Shown here: positions 17,201 to 26,350 of the stretch, piece after piece
How the letters are laid out: each line of letters begins with the position of its first letter
How positions within the stretch are numbered: the first letter of the stretch is position 1
NCBI RefSeq assembly: GCF_005876835.1
Contig: NZ_PPSW01000019.1
Coordinates: 1-64,000, forward strand
Reading direction: 5' to 3'
DNA: 64,000 nt
Source of the DNA: Pseudoalteromonas phenolica
GTDB lineage: Bacteria; Pseudomonadota; Gammaproteobacteria; Enterobacterales; Alteromonadaceae
Translations under genes and position numbers: made by a program
The notes under the pieces: generated by a model
Database searches by the model: none
What the model was told of the DNA's origin: nothing
Seen by the model: the letters and a program-made list of their open reading frames with translations, nothing else

Positions 17201-17420
17201 GCCACTGACCTGAGCGAGCTTTTGGTGAAGAGCGGTTCCACCAATTAGCTTTGTAGGCAACATCGTCTTGCTGAACTTGATTACCGCCAGTGTAAACTTT
17301 CCCTGACTCCCATAGAGGGATATTTGTACAATCTACAGCGGCAAAACCGGGCGCACTCAGCATGGCTAACACCAAGGCTGAAGGCTTGAATCCCCTGCGC
17401 ACTAAATTGAAATGTTTCAT
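14232..17420 (-). CDS. chiD: GH18 chitinase ChiD, copy 1
   Basis: The product is 1062 aa with a signal peptide (cleavage near FAAVD, residue 28). Modules in order are an N-terminal CBM5/12 (about 32-82), two Ig-like domains (about 92-180 and 188-278), and a large GH18 catalytic domain (about 320-800). The FDGLDVDYEYPSS motif places the catalytic acid at E483. A chitinase C-type beta domain follows (about 815-985), then a Gly/Asp-rich linker and a C-terminal CBM5/12. It degrades extracellular chitin. It is the first gene of copy 1, with a promoter-like element about 85 bases upstream and an AGGA ribosome-binding site. The related ChiD of Alteromonas sp. O-7 is slightly over 1000 aa. Confidence 0.92.
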   Translation of the reverse strand: MKHFNLVRRGFKPSALVLAMLSAPGFAAVDCTNIPLWESGKVYTGGNQVQQDDVAYKANWWNRSSPKARSGQWQEWTKLGACGSAEPENQAPSVKLLKPAADLSVQENEEVTLDFSAQDSDGVIKHVAIYHNDSLVTVLSNAPYTFFWKAKAGTHEFHGVALDDDGATARSVSRKITVTAEPPKDKNNAPVARLAAQLPSELEVGSEIVFTLVASDSDGDKLTQTLKLNGEVLATSTENEHQVVWKASTAGRQVFSLVAEDEHGLASDIISRTFVVKDTNDGDVSHEDCRPAGLYQTPGVTPAYCDIYDTEGREKMGADHPRRVIGYFTSWRHGKNGQPSYLVDDIPWDKITHINYAFAHVNDKNEISIGNPNAEGNAATNMTWPGVEGAEMDPSLPYKGHFNLLSKYKKKHKHVKTLISVGGWAETGGYFDETGKRVNNGGFYTMTTNEDGSVNQAGIDAFVKSSVEFLRTYDFDGLDVDYEYPSSMKDTGHPEDFAISNARRAGLNNSYQVLMKDLREALDKAGEQDGKHYMLTIAAPSSGYLLRGMETFQTAQYLDFVNIMTYDLHGAWNDHVGHNAPLYDTGKDTELKTWNVYNTKEFGGIGYLNTDWAVNYFRGTMPAGRINIGIPYYTRGFKDVRGGENGLWGRAPLPNQSDCPKGTGIGEKNKCGNGAIGIDNLWHDIENGQEVAAGSNPLWHAKNLEHGINPSYLGVYGLTPDSDPDDVFKGDYVRHYDDVAVAPWLYNAEKKVFLSMEDTESMKTKLDYVVEKGLGGVMFWELAGDFDYHADKGEYFMGSTMTSLAYNTFNQRGVAYNTSLGDNEFVAPEKAVDIRFVAKDFPVGDQNYPIRPTFAFTNNSELDLTGATITFNVPTSTSPIFKSNWNARKKLGMAVEHDASNSAGNNIGGFENEFHRFSITFKNQWGGQLESFKPGETVNAQVMYYMPITGPVNFVVEKDGNKYAFTSEYPELPIATKPDTGNGGGNGGDTDDNTPPDGKTCEGVNVNNINTYPNWPRTNWAGQPSHAVGGDLLIHNGAVYKAKWWTNGTPSDGGAWQKVCNL

Positions 17421-17504
17421 ATTTTGTTCCTGACCTTAATTATTGTGATTTAAACAACCAACTAATTTGAAAATCACTTATTTACCCATTTGAGGGGCAA
17501 AAAA

Positions 17505-17549
17505 AGTCTAGAACACAATTTTTAAATCACAAAACTTTAACATTTGTGA
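17505..17549 (-). promoter_or_regulatory. Promoter-like element with dyad upstream of chiD copy 1
   Basis: On the minus strand TTGTGA (17527-17532) and TAGACT (17505-17510) are separated by 16 bases, a plausible -35/-10 pair. The -35 box is part of a perfect dyad TCACAAA-N9-TTTGTGA (17527-17549). The same arrangement, with slight changes, occurs upstream of chiD copy 2 at 25915-25958. Its conservation in otherwise diverged DNA suggests that a chitin-responsive regulator binds here. Confidence 0.6.
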
Positions 17550-18358
17550 TTTTTTGAATTTTAATAAAGCAACGATTAGTAATAAAGAATGAGTCAAAAA
17601 ACAATCAAAAATGACAACCCTGTTAAAATACTTATATATAACATATAGATATAACTTTGATTAAAGTTATACGCTGAAGAAATAACTGATTAAAAACTAC
17701 AAAAAATCGTTACCTTTACTTTACGAAACTCACTGAGCATACCAGCCACAAATAATATAAAAAGATTATTAAAATAAATTATTGCAATACTTTTAGTTTA
17801 AATTAAGGCATAGGCTAGTAATTTAACAAAACGGTTTGAAAAGAAGTGCTTAGCCAAAACTGTTAAAAAATTGATATTGATTCTTATTTAAAAAGCTGGT
17901 TTTAATACATTTTCACTACCTTTTTATTGTTAATAATTTCGCAAAAATAAACAAGGGATAACAATGTTCTTTAAAGTAATTGAGTTTTTCTAGTTCAGGC
18001 AGAATTGAAAAACAATTCTTTATACTTAAATAAGCATGCCTCCCTTCTAATTTTCAAACTTAAAGCTGCCTACATTTAAGCCAAAACATTAAGAAATTAA
18101 GCGCAAATTTTTACCTATTTTGCAGTGAAGGAATTTAAGGAGCCGGATTAGAAAAATGAAGAACAATAGTCGGGCACTATTTGTAGAAGGCGAAACCATA
18201 TCCTCGTTTTGATATGTTAAAAAACACATTAAAGTATAAGAAGAATACATGTCTGCTTAATCTGAGGTTTTTACAGATTAAGCAGAGCATGGCGTGTTGA
18301 TTCATAATAAAAAAGGCGTCCTTGCCAAAAGAAAAATCTATGCGTTAGCTATATGTCA

Positions 18359-18400
18359 TACCAATCCTCAAAATAAATGACTAAATAAAGAGGATTGGTA
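18359..18400. terminator. Inverted repeat after chiA copy 2, possible terminator
   Basis: TACCAATCCTC (18359-18369) and GAGGATTGGTA (18390-18400) form a perfect 11-pair stem with a 20-base loop, directly after the chiA stop codon. There is no strong T-run. Similar TACCAATCC palindromes are, as I recall, common intergenic repeats in this genus, so it may be a dispersed repeat that also ends or protects the transcript. Confidence 0.5.
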
Positions 18401-18406
18401 ATAAAG

Positions 18407-20872
18407 TTACAGCTTTGTCCATACAGAGCTAGTGCTTGGGTTTTCGCCACGTGTCCACCAGCGCGCTTTGTATTGTGTACCTTCGTACCAAACTAAGTCG
18501 CCGCCAACATAAACTGTATTGGCATCCCAAGTTGTTTTACCTGTATCTGCAAGGTTATTCACTGTGACGTTGAAAGTACGAGAAACCGTATTAACACCAT
18601 CGCTCACACTCACTGTGCCTTGTACTGTTTCAGTTGCAGTCACTTCGTTAGCCGTCAATGTAACTGAGCTACCAGAACCTGTTACTGTATGACCTGGTAC
18701 TGCCCAAGTGTATGTCAGCGCTTGGTTCTCAGGGTCATTGGCAGTTACAGAAAGTGAAGTAGATGCTTTTTCGTCAACAGTTACATCAGCAACAGTACCC
18801 ACGACTGGTGCTTTGTTATCTGAAGCCGGTGCTTTTACAATCACTTTAACTTGACGGTTTACTTCGTTTTTACCGTCTGACACTTTAAGGCTTAGGGTAT
18901 AAACGCTGTCTACTGTGACTGTTGGTGCAGCAACAGATACACTTGCGCCATTTGCTGTTAACGTGAGTGCTGTATCTGCTGACCACTGGAAAGACACTGC
19001 TTTACCTTCTGGATCAGTCGCTGTCGCTGAGACAGTAGCAGACTTACCAGAGTCGATTGTCACTTCAGAAACAAGGTCAACCACTGGTGCGCGATCTACT
19101 GGCGTATCACTTGCACCTAAGCCTTCATGCATTGCATTTAAGATATCGCCGTTATCTGCATCAATTTCCCATGCAAATAAACCACCTAGGTTGTTAGCGC
19201 GCACGTATTGGCCTTTTGCCTTTACAGAGCGTGGGCTATCATAAGTGATTAATTTACCTGTACTACGGTTCCACACGTATGCGCCTTGTGCTTGCTCGTC
19301 ATAGCCCACTTCAAAGCCATTCACGCCCTGCTCGTTGGCACCAATCATGTAAGACTTAACACCTTTATAATCAATGACACCTGCCTCCCAAACGCCCTGC
19401 GCTTTGGTGCCTGTTAACTTGCCATTACCCGGTGCTGTCATAGGGTTATCAGCAATCGTCGCATTTTGTGGATAAACACCTTCCCAACCACGGCCGTACA
19501 TAGCTGTTCCTACTACTAGCTTCTTACTTGGTACACCTTGTTGAAGCAATAACTTGATTGCATTATCAATTGTGTAAGCAGGCCCTTTACGAGGATTACC
19601 TTGGTCATCAACACCTGTACCATTACACTCGCCTGCGCTTAGATGTGAACCACAGTAAAGCGCAGTTTGGTGACCTGTTACATTATTCCAACCACCAAAG
19701 AAGTCATAGGTCATCGCGAAGATGTAATCCATGTACTGAGCAGCTTGCTTGTAATCAACGTCTTCAATCTTGTCGTAACCTGTACCAATCGCTGAAGATA
19801 GCTCATATTTACGACCTGTTTCAGCCTCTAGACCATCAAGCATGGCACGTAGCTCTTTCATAAGTGCAACATAAGCGGCACCATCTTCAGGGCTACCTAG
19901 GTTAGCATTAGGACCGCCACCACCTGGGAATTCCCAGTCAATGTCAATACCGTCGTAGAATTTCCACGTTGTTAAGAACTCTTTCATTGAGTTAACGAAT
20001 ACGTCACGGTTTGCTTTAACCGTAAAGCCATGGAAAGGGTCTGAAAGTGTCCAACCGCCTACAGAAGGAAGAATTTTAAGATCTGGATTACGCTGCTTAA
20101 GCGCCATTAACTGTGCATAAGTACCACGAATTGGGTCTTTACTGTTGATACCTGGCAGTGCTTTTTGTATTGCAGCCCATGGATCATGAATTACGACTTC
20201 ATAATCTTTTGAATCGCCACATGCAAGCTGAAGCGCACGTAAGCTGTTACCATTTTCAATTTCACCTAGTGAGCTATTCTCACCACAGATTGGAATGAAG
20301 CCATAAAGAATGTGCGTTAGGTTATCGACAGGGATCTTAGTTACATCATAGTCACGACCGTAGATACCCCACTCTACAAAGTAAGCACCAACCACAGTGT
20401 CTGTTTGTTTCGGGTAAGTTTTGTTATTTGGGTCAACATTCATCGCCAATGGCGCAAGATGACCACCATCTGTATCAGCAATGACAATCGGTTTTGCAGC
20501 TGACTTAGAACATCCTGTTGCATCACAAAGCTCAACACGTAAATCGTGACGACCAGACTTTGTGTAAGGGAATGAAATCGTGCCACCATTTGCGCCGGCA
20601 GCAACAGGGCCTTGATGAACAACTTGATTGTCAAAGTAAACTTTATAAGTGTCGCCTGCAGAGCCAGACCATGCATTCCATTTTATGTTGATCTGAACTT
20701 CTTTTTTGGTTTTAACCAGCTGTTTGTATGAACCGCGACCATCGAGGTTAATTTCAACAAACGAATAGTTTTGCGGCTCCCAATTAAGACTTGGTGTTGC
20801 CGGTGCCGCCATCGCTGTTGCTGCGCTCATGGCTGCCGCGACTGCGACTGCTGAAGTTAAAATTTTAAACAT
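18407..20872 (-). CDS. chiA: GH18 chitinase ChiA, copy 2 (one chitin-binding domain)
   Basis: The product is 821 aa, essentially the length recalled for ChiA of Alteromonas sp. O-7. It has a signal peptide (cleavage near MAAPA), a ChitinaseA_N domain (about 25-135) and a GH18 barrel with chitin-insertion domain (about 158-590). The motif YDGIDIDWE puts the catalytic acid at E314. Two PKD/cadherin-like domains and a single C-terminal CBM5/12 (YKARWWTRG) follow. It is a secreted processive-type chitinase by family. Unlike copy 1 it is separated from the LPMO gene by 277 bases with a structured element, so it may have its own promoter. It aligns with copy 1 end to end apart from the missing second chitin-binding module. 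Confidence 0.94.
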   Translation of the reverse strand: MFKILTSAVAVAAAMSAATAMAAPATPSLNWEPQNYSFVEINLDGRGSYKQLVKTKKEVQINIKWNAWSGSAGDTYKVYFDNQVVHQGPVAAGANGGTISFPYTKSGRHDLRVELCDATGCSKSAAKPIVIADTDGGHLAPLAMNVDPNNKTYPKQTDTVVGAYFVEWGIYGRDYDVTKIPVDNLTHILYGFIPICGENSSLGEIENGNSLRALQLACGDSKDYEVVIHDPWAAIQKALPGINSKDPIRGTYAQLMALKQRNPDLKILPSVGGWTLSDPFHGFTVKANRDVFVNSMKEFLTTWKFYDGIDIDWEFPGGGGPNANLGSPEDGAAYVALMKELRAMLDGLEAETGRKYELSSAIGTGYDKIEDVDYKQAAQYMDYIFAMTYDFFGGWNNVTGHQTALYCGSHLSAGECNGTGVDDQGNPRKGPAYTIDNAIKLLLQQGVPSKKLVVGTAMYGRGWEGVYPQNATIADNPMTAPGNGKLTGTKAQGVWEAGVIDYKGVKSYMIGANEQGVNGFEVGYDEQAQGAYVWNRSTGKLITYDSPRSVKAKGQYVRANNLGGLFAWEIDADNGDILNAMHEGLGASDTPVDRAPVVDLVSEVTIDSGKSATVSATATDPEGKAVSFQWSADTALTLTANGASVSVAAPTVTVDSVYTLSLKVSDGKNEVNRQVKVIVKAPASDNKAPVVGTVADVTVDEKASTSLSVTANDPENQALTYTWAVPGHTVTGSGSSVTLTANEVTATETVQGTVSVSDGVNTVSRTFNVTVNNLADTGKTTWDANTVYVGGDLVWYEGTQYKARWWTRGENPSTSSVWTKL

Positions 20873-21043
20873 AGTTTAGTTCCTTCAATTGTTGTGTTTC
20901 CCGCCACGTTTCAACACTGAATGAGTTAACAAGCACAAAAATCGTGATGCGCACGCACATCTCTCATTCGTATTTGCTTGTCAAAAACGAGCATCTCAGC
21001 GCTTTGGGTCGTTCTAATGGTTATTAAAGTTGTTTCCTTATAT

Positions 21044-21077
21044 TGTTTGAGCTCGGGCATTGCCCTTGCATCAAACA
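21044..21077 (-). other. Structured element between cbp1 and chiA (copy 2)
   Basis: TGTTTGA (21044-21050) pairs with TCAAACA (21071-21077), enclosing an inner GGGC/GCCC hairpin (around 21054-21065). It lies in the 277-base gap upstream of chiA copy 2. There is no U-tract after the stem in the transcribed direction, so it may be an mRNA processing or stabilising element rather than a terminator. Confidence 0.4.
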
Positions 21078-21149
21078 ACATGCTTTATAATTTTTCTTTC
21101 ATAACGCACTGTGGTTTCGCCTAAGAAAGCTGTATTTCTCACAGGCGTC

Positions 21150-22601
21150 TTAATTACCACCAGACTTTGTAAGTAACTCCCACGCTTGAGAGCTATCAGG
21201 TTTTTGGCCTCTTACCCACCATTTGGCACGATACGTTTTGCCTTTATAAATAGCGGTTTGACCTGCGGTATAAACCTTGTCAGCGCGCCATGTATCTTTT
21301 GAACCATCAGGTGGTGTCGTGGCTTTATTTTTCACATTGACAGTCAATGGCACCGTTTTACTAAACTCACCATCAGATACGATGACTGAACCGGTAAATT
21401 GCTGATCGACAGTCACTTCTGGCGCATTCACTGTGATGGTTGAGCCACTGCCTGTGAACGTTAGCGGTGCAGGTAATTCCCAAACAAAACTAAGTGTTGG
21501 CTGCTCATCATCAAAGGCATGAACATGCAGATGGGCACTGCTATTTTCTTCCAGCGTTAGTGCCGATGGAGTATGTACCGTAGGCGGAGTATTTTTAGGT
21601 GCCGCGACAATAGATAAATTAAAGGTGTGGTTTTTATCCGTTACAAACACTTGGTTTGAAAGCAAGTTTTGACCATCAAATTGCACATTTCCTTGCGCAT
21701 CTTTGATACCAATCTGGATCAATTGGGCAAAGTCTAGGCTGACTTGTTCTGCCAATTGCTGCTGCCAATTTGGCATATCAGCGGCAACTTTTAATTGTTG
21801 CTGAATAAGCTCTTGACCGTTCACATCAAATAAACGCAACCAAACTGTATCGCCAGCATTGGCTTCTTGCCCTTGTTTGATGAAATAACCCGCCACATGC
21901 CATTCAATTGGATTAGGATCTGTCACTCGTTCAATGGTAATGTCTGAACAGTTATAAAACCCTTCACCTACCACATCATTACGTTGCCAGCGACTGAATA
22001 AAATGGCTTCACCATTAAATTTCTCTGGAATGGCAACGTCCATTTCGTAATAACGCTTACCATCAGGCGCCATAAAAAATTCAACATTGCCATGCTCTTG
22101 CACAAGCTCTACATCAGCCCAATTTAGTGGCTGTGCGTGAATATCAACGCCAGGTTTTGAAATATAAAATTGCCAAAAACTTGGGTTGTGAGGTGTGGTA
22201 GCGCGGTAGCGAATTTTAATGGTGCCGTTTGCATTAGGTTTAACAACAGTTCGCTGCCAATCAACAGAAGGTGTGTTGATGCCGATTTTATTTACATCGC
22301 CACCTGAGCATAATTCACCATCAGGCACAGCCGCTTCAACAGCCGCTTGATTTAAGTATTCAGGAACATTAGCTGCAAACTCATGTAGCTGTATAAACTG
22401 TACTTGCCCACTTTTTAGGTAAGCTGCACGACAGGCAGTATTTGGAATATTACTGCCATCTTTTGGCCACCAAAATCCACCTTGTTCTTCACAGATTGCC
22501 TGTCTCGCTTTAGGGCTATCCATGTAACCATGGGCTGAAACAGAGTCAGCAAACCCTAGGCCCATTGCCACAGCAATAGCCGATAACATTATTTTTTTCA
22601 T
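21150..22601 (-). CDS. cbp1: AA10 lytic polysaccharide monooxygenase / chitin-binding protein Cbp1, copy 2
   Basis: The product is 483 aa. Cleavage after VSA exposes the copper-binding H24, with the second brace residue at H138 (TTPHNPSFW). The order is the AA10 domain, a GbpA-like domain 2 (about 230-340), an Ig/PKD-like domain (about 345-425), and one CBM5/12 (YRAKWWVRG) ending at SGGN. At that point copy 1 continues into a second chitin-binding domain. It oxidises crystalline chitin. The gene lies 70 bases downstream of chiD copy 2 and is likely co-transcribed with it. Confidence 0.93.
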   Translation of the reverse strand: MKKIMLSAIAVAMGLGFADSVSAHGYMDSPKARQAICEEQGGFWWPKDGSNIPNTACRAAYLKSGQVQFIQLHEFAANVPEYLNQAAVEAAVPDGELCSGGDVNKIGINTPSVDWQRTVVKPNANGTIKIRYRATTPHNPSFWQFYISKPGVDIHAQPLNWADVELVQEHGNVEFFMAPDGKRYYEMDVAIPEKFNGEAILFSRWQRNDVVGEGFYNCSDITIERVTDPNPIEWHVAGYFIKQGQEANAGDTVWLRLFDVNGQELIQQQLKVAADMPNWQQQLAEQVSLDFAQLIQIGIKDAQGNVQFDGQNLLSNQVFVTDKNHTFNLSIVAAPKNTPPTVHTPSALTLEENSSAHLHVHAFDDEQPTLSFVWELPAPLTFTGSGSTITVNAPEVTVDQQFTGSVIVSDGEFSKTVPLTVNVKNKATTPPDGSKDTWRADKVYTAGQTAIYKGKTYRAKWWVRGQKPDSSQAWELLTKSGGN

Positions 22602-22671
22602 GATAGTTCCTTGGGGCTGGCAAGCAGCCCCTTAGATTTCTGGTTAAATAATTTCTAGTTAAAGGTTTGGC

Positions 22672-25600
22672 TTACAAAGCACACACTTTTTTCCAATCGC
22701 CGCCTTCAGCTGGCTCTTTCGATGTCCACCAATTTGCTTGGAAAACAACTTGGTTGTGTATTATGTAATCACCTGCGTTGGCATGGCTTGGGTTACCCGC
22801 CCAATCAGTGCGTGGCCAGTTCGGATAAGTATTAATGGTGGTAACATCTACCCCATTACACGCGCCATTTCCTGGATCACCGTTACCTGGGTTACCTGTA
22901 TCTGGCTTAGTCGCGATTGGTAGTTTTGGATACTCGCTAGCAAATGCATACGAGGCACCATCTTTTTCAATCGTGAAGTTAACCGGACCGGTAATAGGTA
23001 TGTAGTAAAGTACTTGAGCATTCACAGTTTCACCCGGCTTAAATGATTCAGCTGCACCGCCCCACTCATTAGTTAGAGTGATTGACGCTCGGTGGAATTC
23101 ATTCTCAAAGCCACCAATATTATTACCCGCGGCATTAGAGTTATTCGTATCAATCTTGATACCTAACTTCTTCTGCGCATTCCAATCTGACTTAAAGATT
23201 GCAGAGGTAGATACTGGAATATTGAATGAAATCGTTGCACCAGATAAATCAATTTGTGAGTTGTTAGTGAACGCGAAAGTTGGACGAATTGGATAATTAT
23301 CATCACCAACTGGGAAGTTCTTCGCCTCAAACTTAATATCAACCGCTTTGGCTGCCGGTACAAATGCGCCGTCACCTAAGTGCGCACCGTATGGTGTTGA
23401 TGCTTGGTTGAAAGTGTCATAAGCAAGACGCGTCATAGTGCTACCCATGAAGTACTCGCCTTTTTGCGTATCGTAGTCAAAGTCACCTGCAAGTTCCCAG
23501 AACATTACACCGCCAAGCTCTTTATTGACCACATAATCAAGCTTAGTCTTCATTGACTCTTCGTCTTCAATCGATAAGAACACTTTCTTTTCTGCATTGA
23601 ATAACCAAGGCGCAATGGCAACGCTGTCATAATGACGCGTATAAGACCCCACCATTTTGTCTTCAGGGTTATTTACCGGATCTAAACCATAAACACCCAA
23701 GTAACTTGGTGTGATGCCATTTTGTAGGTTTTTAACGTGCCATAGCGGGTTACTACCTGCAGGTACTTCAATACCATCAACAGTGTCATGCCATAAGTTA
23801 TCGATACCAACCGCACCATTACCACACTTGTTCTTCTCGCCCACACCTGTGCCTGGTGCACAATCAGCTTGATTTGGTAATGCTGCACGACCCCAAAGGC
23901 CATTTTCACCGCCTTGAACGTCTCTAAAACCACGGGTGTAATAAGGTAGACCGATATTGATACGACCTGCTGGTAACGCACCTCTGAAGTAAGTCGCAGC
24001 CCAGTCAGTATTTAAGTAACCAATACCTTCAAACTCTTTAGTGCCATACACATTCCACTGCGCCAGCTCAGAATCTTTACCTGTATCGTAAAGCGCTGCG
24101 TTATGGCCAACATGGTCGTTCCATGCACCGTGTAAGTCATAAGACATGATGTTCACAAAATCTAGATATTTAGCTGTTTGGAATGTTTCCATACCACGTA
24201 GTAAGTAACCAGAAGATGGTGATGCAATGGTGAGCATATAGTGTGTATTATCTGCCGCACTTGCCGCATCTAGTGCTTCACGAAGTTTACGCATTAACAC
24301 ATCGTAAGAAGCATTTAGGCCTGCACGACGGGCGTTACTAATTGGGAAGTCATCAGGGTGGCCTGAGTCTTTCATCGATGAAGGATATTCGTAGTCAATG
24401 TCTACACCATCAAAGCCATACTCACGAATGAATTTAACCGCACTGGCTACGAATGCGTCGATACCAGTATGGTTTACACTGCCATCAGCGTTAGTAGTCA
24501 TGGTATAAAAACCACCGCTGTTCACACGATTGCCATTTGAATCGAAGAAACCACCTGTTTCAGCCCAACCACCGACAGAGATCATCGTTTTCACATCAGG
24601 GTGTAGTTTTTTGTATTTATTTAATAAGTTGAAATGACCTTTATACGGTAAGCTTGGGTCCATCTCAGCGCCTTCAACACCCGGCCAAGTCATGTTGGTA
24701 GCTGCGTTACCGGCTGCATTTGGATCGCCGATACTTAGTTCATTCGCCGCATTCACGTGTGCAAACGCATAGTTGATATGGGTGATTTTATCCCAAGGAA
24801 TGTCTTTTACTAGATAACTTGGTTGACCGTTCGCGCCATTTCTCCAACTTGTGAAGTAACCAATTACACGACGTGGGTGATCTGCCCCCATTTTCTCACG
24901 GCCTTCTGTGTCATAAATATCACAGTAAGCAGGTTGAACACCTTGCGCTTGGTAAAGGCCTGCTGGGCGACAGTTTTCATGGCCTGTAATTGGGTCACCT
25001 TTTTCTTTCACGATGTAAACACGCTCAACGGGTGTGGCTGCAAGACCCAATTCATCTTTAGCAGTCAAAGAGAATGTGTAAGTGCCCGCAACGGTTGGTG
25101 TCCAAACGTATCGCTCCGACCCTTTAGTGCTATTTACAACCACTTCATTGTTAACTGTCAGTGTTTGCGTAACTGCATGACCATCAGCATCTGACGCACT
25201 CAGGTTAAATGTTACTTGAGAGCCGACTTCTAACTCTGATGGCAAGGTCGCAGCTAAACTCACAACCGGTGCTCGGTTCTCATTTGATTTCTTCTGAACT
25301 GTCACAGAATGACGTGCCGACTCCGTTCGCGCACCGTCATCATCTTGTGCAATCGCATAAAAGACATGATCTCCAACCACTGCCGTCCAATTAAATTCAA
25401 ACGGTGCAGTATTGAGGGTAGTTAGTAATTGACCGTCTAAATAGACTTCAACTTGCTTAACTTGACCGTCGGTATCACTGGCTTCAGCTAAAATGGCAAC
25501 GCTGTCATTTTCATTCAGAAAATTGCCATTTGCAGGGCTTAACAAAGACACCTTTGGGGCTTCATTAACAGGTACATCGGATTGACAGTTACCTAGTTTA

Positions 25601-25830
25601 GTCCACTCCTGCCAATCACCTGAGCGTAATTTAGGTTCTACTTTGTTCCACCAATTAGACTTATAAGCTACTTTATCTTGCTGAGCTTGCATGCCCTCCG
25701 AGTAAGCTTTACCAGCTTCCCACTGAGGAATATTTGTACAATCCACACTTGCAAAGGCAGGTGCGCTGAGTATCGCTAAAACCAATGCCGAAGGTTTAAA
25801 ACCTTTTCGCATCAAATTCAAATCCTTCAT
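22672..25830 (-). CDS. chiD: GH18 chitinase ChiD, copy 2
   Basis: The product is 1052 aa with the same architecture as copy 1. The order is signal peptide (cleavage near FASVD), CBM5/12 (about 32-82), two Ig-like domains, GH18 catalytic domain with FDGVDIDYEYPSS and the catalytic acid at E481, chitinase C-type beta domain (about 810-980), Gly/Pro linker and terminal CBM5/12 (FQANWWTSKEP). It acts on chitin outside the cell. It is the first gene of copy 2 and has a promoter-like element about 85 bases upstream. In size it is close to the O-7 ChiD, so this unit may be the ancestral one. Confidence 0.93.
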   Translation of the reverse strand: MKDLNLMRKGFKPSALVLAILSAPAFASVDCTNIPQWEAGKAYSEGMQAQQDKVAYKSNWWNKVEPKLRSGDWQEWTKLGNCQSDVPVNEAPKVSLLSPANGNFLNENDSVAILAEASDTDGQVKQVEVYLDGQLLTTLNTAPFEFNWTAVVGDHVFYAIAQDDDGARTESARHSVTVQKKSNENRAPVVSLAATLPSELEVGSQVTFNLSASDADGHAVTQTLTVNNEVVVNSTKGSERYVWTPTVAGTYTFSLTAKDELGLAATPVERVYIVKEKGDPITGHENCRPAGLYQAQGVQPAYCDIYDTEGREKMGADHPRRVIGYFTSWRNGANGQPSYLVKDIPWDKITHINYAFAHVNAANELSIGDPNAAGNAATNMTWPGVEGAEMDPSLPYKGHFNLLNKYKKLHPDVKTMISVGGWAETGGFFDSNGNRVNSGGFYTMTTNADGSVNHTGIDAFVASAVKFIREYGFDGVDIDYEYPSSMKDSGHPDDFPISNARRAGLNASYDVLMRKLREALDAASAADNTHYMLTIASPSSGYLLRGMETFQTAKYLDFVNIMSYDLHGAWNDHVGHNAALYDTGKDSELAQWNVYGTKEFEGIGYLNTDWAATYFRGALPAGRINIGLPYYTRGFRDVQGGENGLWGRAALPNQADCAPGTGVGEKNKCGNGAVGIDNLWHDTVDGIEVPAGSNPLWHVKNLQNGITPSYLGVYGLDPVNNPEDKMVGSYTRHYDSVAIAPWLFNAEKKVFLSIEDEESMKTKLDYVVNKELGGVMFWELAGDFDYDTQKGEYFMGSTMTRLAYDTFNQASTPYGAHLGDGAFVPAAKAVDIKFEAKNFPVGDDNYPIRPTFAFTNNSQIDLSGATISFNIPVSTSAIFKSDWNAQKKLGIKIDTNNSNAAGNNIGGFENEFHRASITLTNEWGGAAESFKPGETVNAQVLYYIPITGPVNFTIEKDGASYAFASEYPKLPIATKPDTGNPGNGDPGNGACNGVDVTTINTYPNWPRTDWAGNPSHANAGDYIIHNQVVFQANWWTSKEPAEGGDWKKVCAL

Positions 25831-26350
25831 AACTTGTTCCTGATTAAACCTGTTGTATTTTTTTAACTAAATTAACTTATAAGTTACAGATGTACCCGTT
25901 AACGGATCGAAATTAGTCTAGAACATAAATTTAAAATTACAAAGTTTTAACATTGTGACATTTTCACGCTCAAGAAATAAACAGCAGTAGAGTTAAAACT
26001 GAACAAAAAGCGTTCAAATATGAAAGTTATATGAATATTTCTATACTTTACATGGACATATACTAAAGTCGAATGGAGAGAAGTGTGGATTTACTAGAAT
26101 CAGAAACACTTTAATTTGAATAAAAAGCTTTACATAACACAGTCATCAGACCAGATGGGGCGAGTTTAATAAAAACAACAAAAACAAATATTTTCAGTAA
26201 TTTATGAAGTTTATTAAAAAACAAGCTCAGAAAAAATCGAACACAGTAAGTATTTTCCTTTCCAATAAAATGTAACAAAAGGAGTTAAAACTCTAAATTA
26301 TTCATTAATAAGCACTAAAAAAAACATTTAATTGCCAATTCAACAATAAT
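25831..26350. other. 520-base AT-rich region upstream of chiD copy 2
   Basis: Apart from the promoter-like dyad at 25915-25958 no gene or named element was found. The right part, after the end of the LysR gene, is AT-rich with runs of A. No clear terminator for the LysR gene could be seen. Confidence 0.65.
25915..25958 (-). promoter_or_regulatory. Promoter-like element with dyad upstream of chiD copy 2
   Basis: The minus strand shows TTGTAA (25937-25942), 16 bases, then TAGACT (25915-25920). The dyad half-sites TTACAA and TTGTGA (25937-25942, 25953-25958) parallel those upstream of chiD copy 1, with a one-base shorter spacer. Conservation between the duplicated units is the main evidence. 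Confidence 0.58.

Larger units (their letters stand above)
17421..18406. other. 986-base AT-rich intergenic region between the two chitinase units
   Basis: The region contains no convincing gene. Near its right end it has a perfect inverted repeat downstream of chiA copy 2, and near its left end the promoter-like element of chiD copy 1. The middle part is very AT-rich with long A and T runs and shows nothing I can name. It corresponds in position to the 520-base region upstream of chiD copy 2. Confidence 0.7.
9807..25830 (-). repeat. Tandem duplication of the chiD-cbp1-chiA unit
   Basis: Two three-gene units with the same order and orientation lie side by side: 9807-17420 (copy 1) and 18407-25830 (copy 2). 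Corresponding proteins align along their whole length, for example nearly identical GH18 segments in the two ChiD proteins and the two ChiA proteins. The intergenic spacings and the number of C-terminal chitin-binding modules differ. Both units have a matching promoter-like element upstream of chiD. The divergence indicates an old duplication, or acquisition of a related cluster next to the resident one. Confidence 0.9.
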
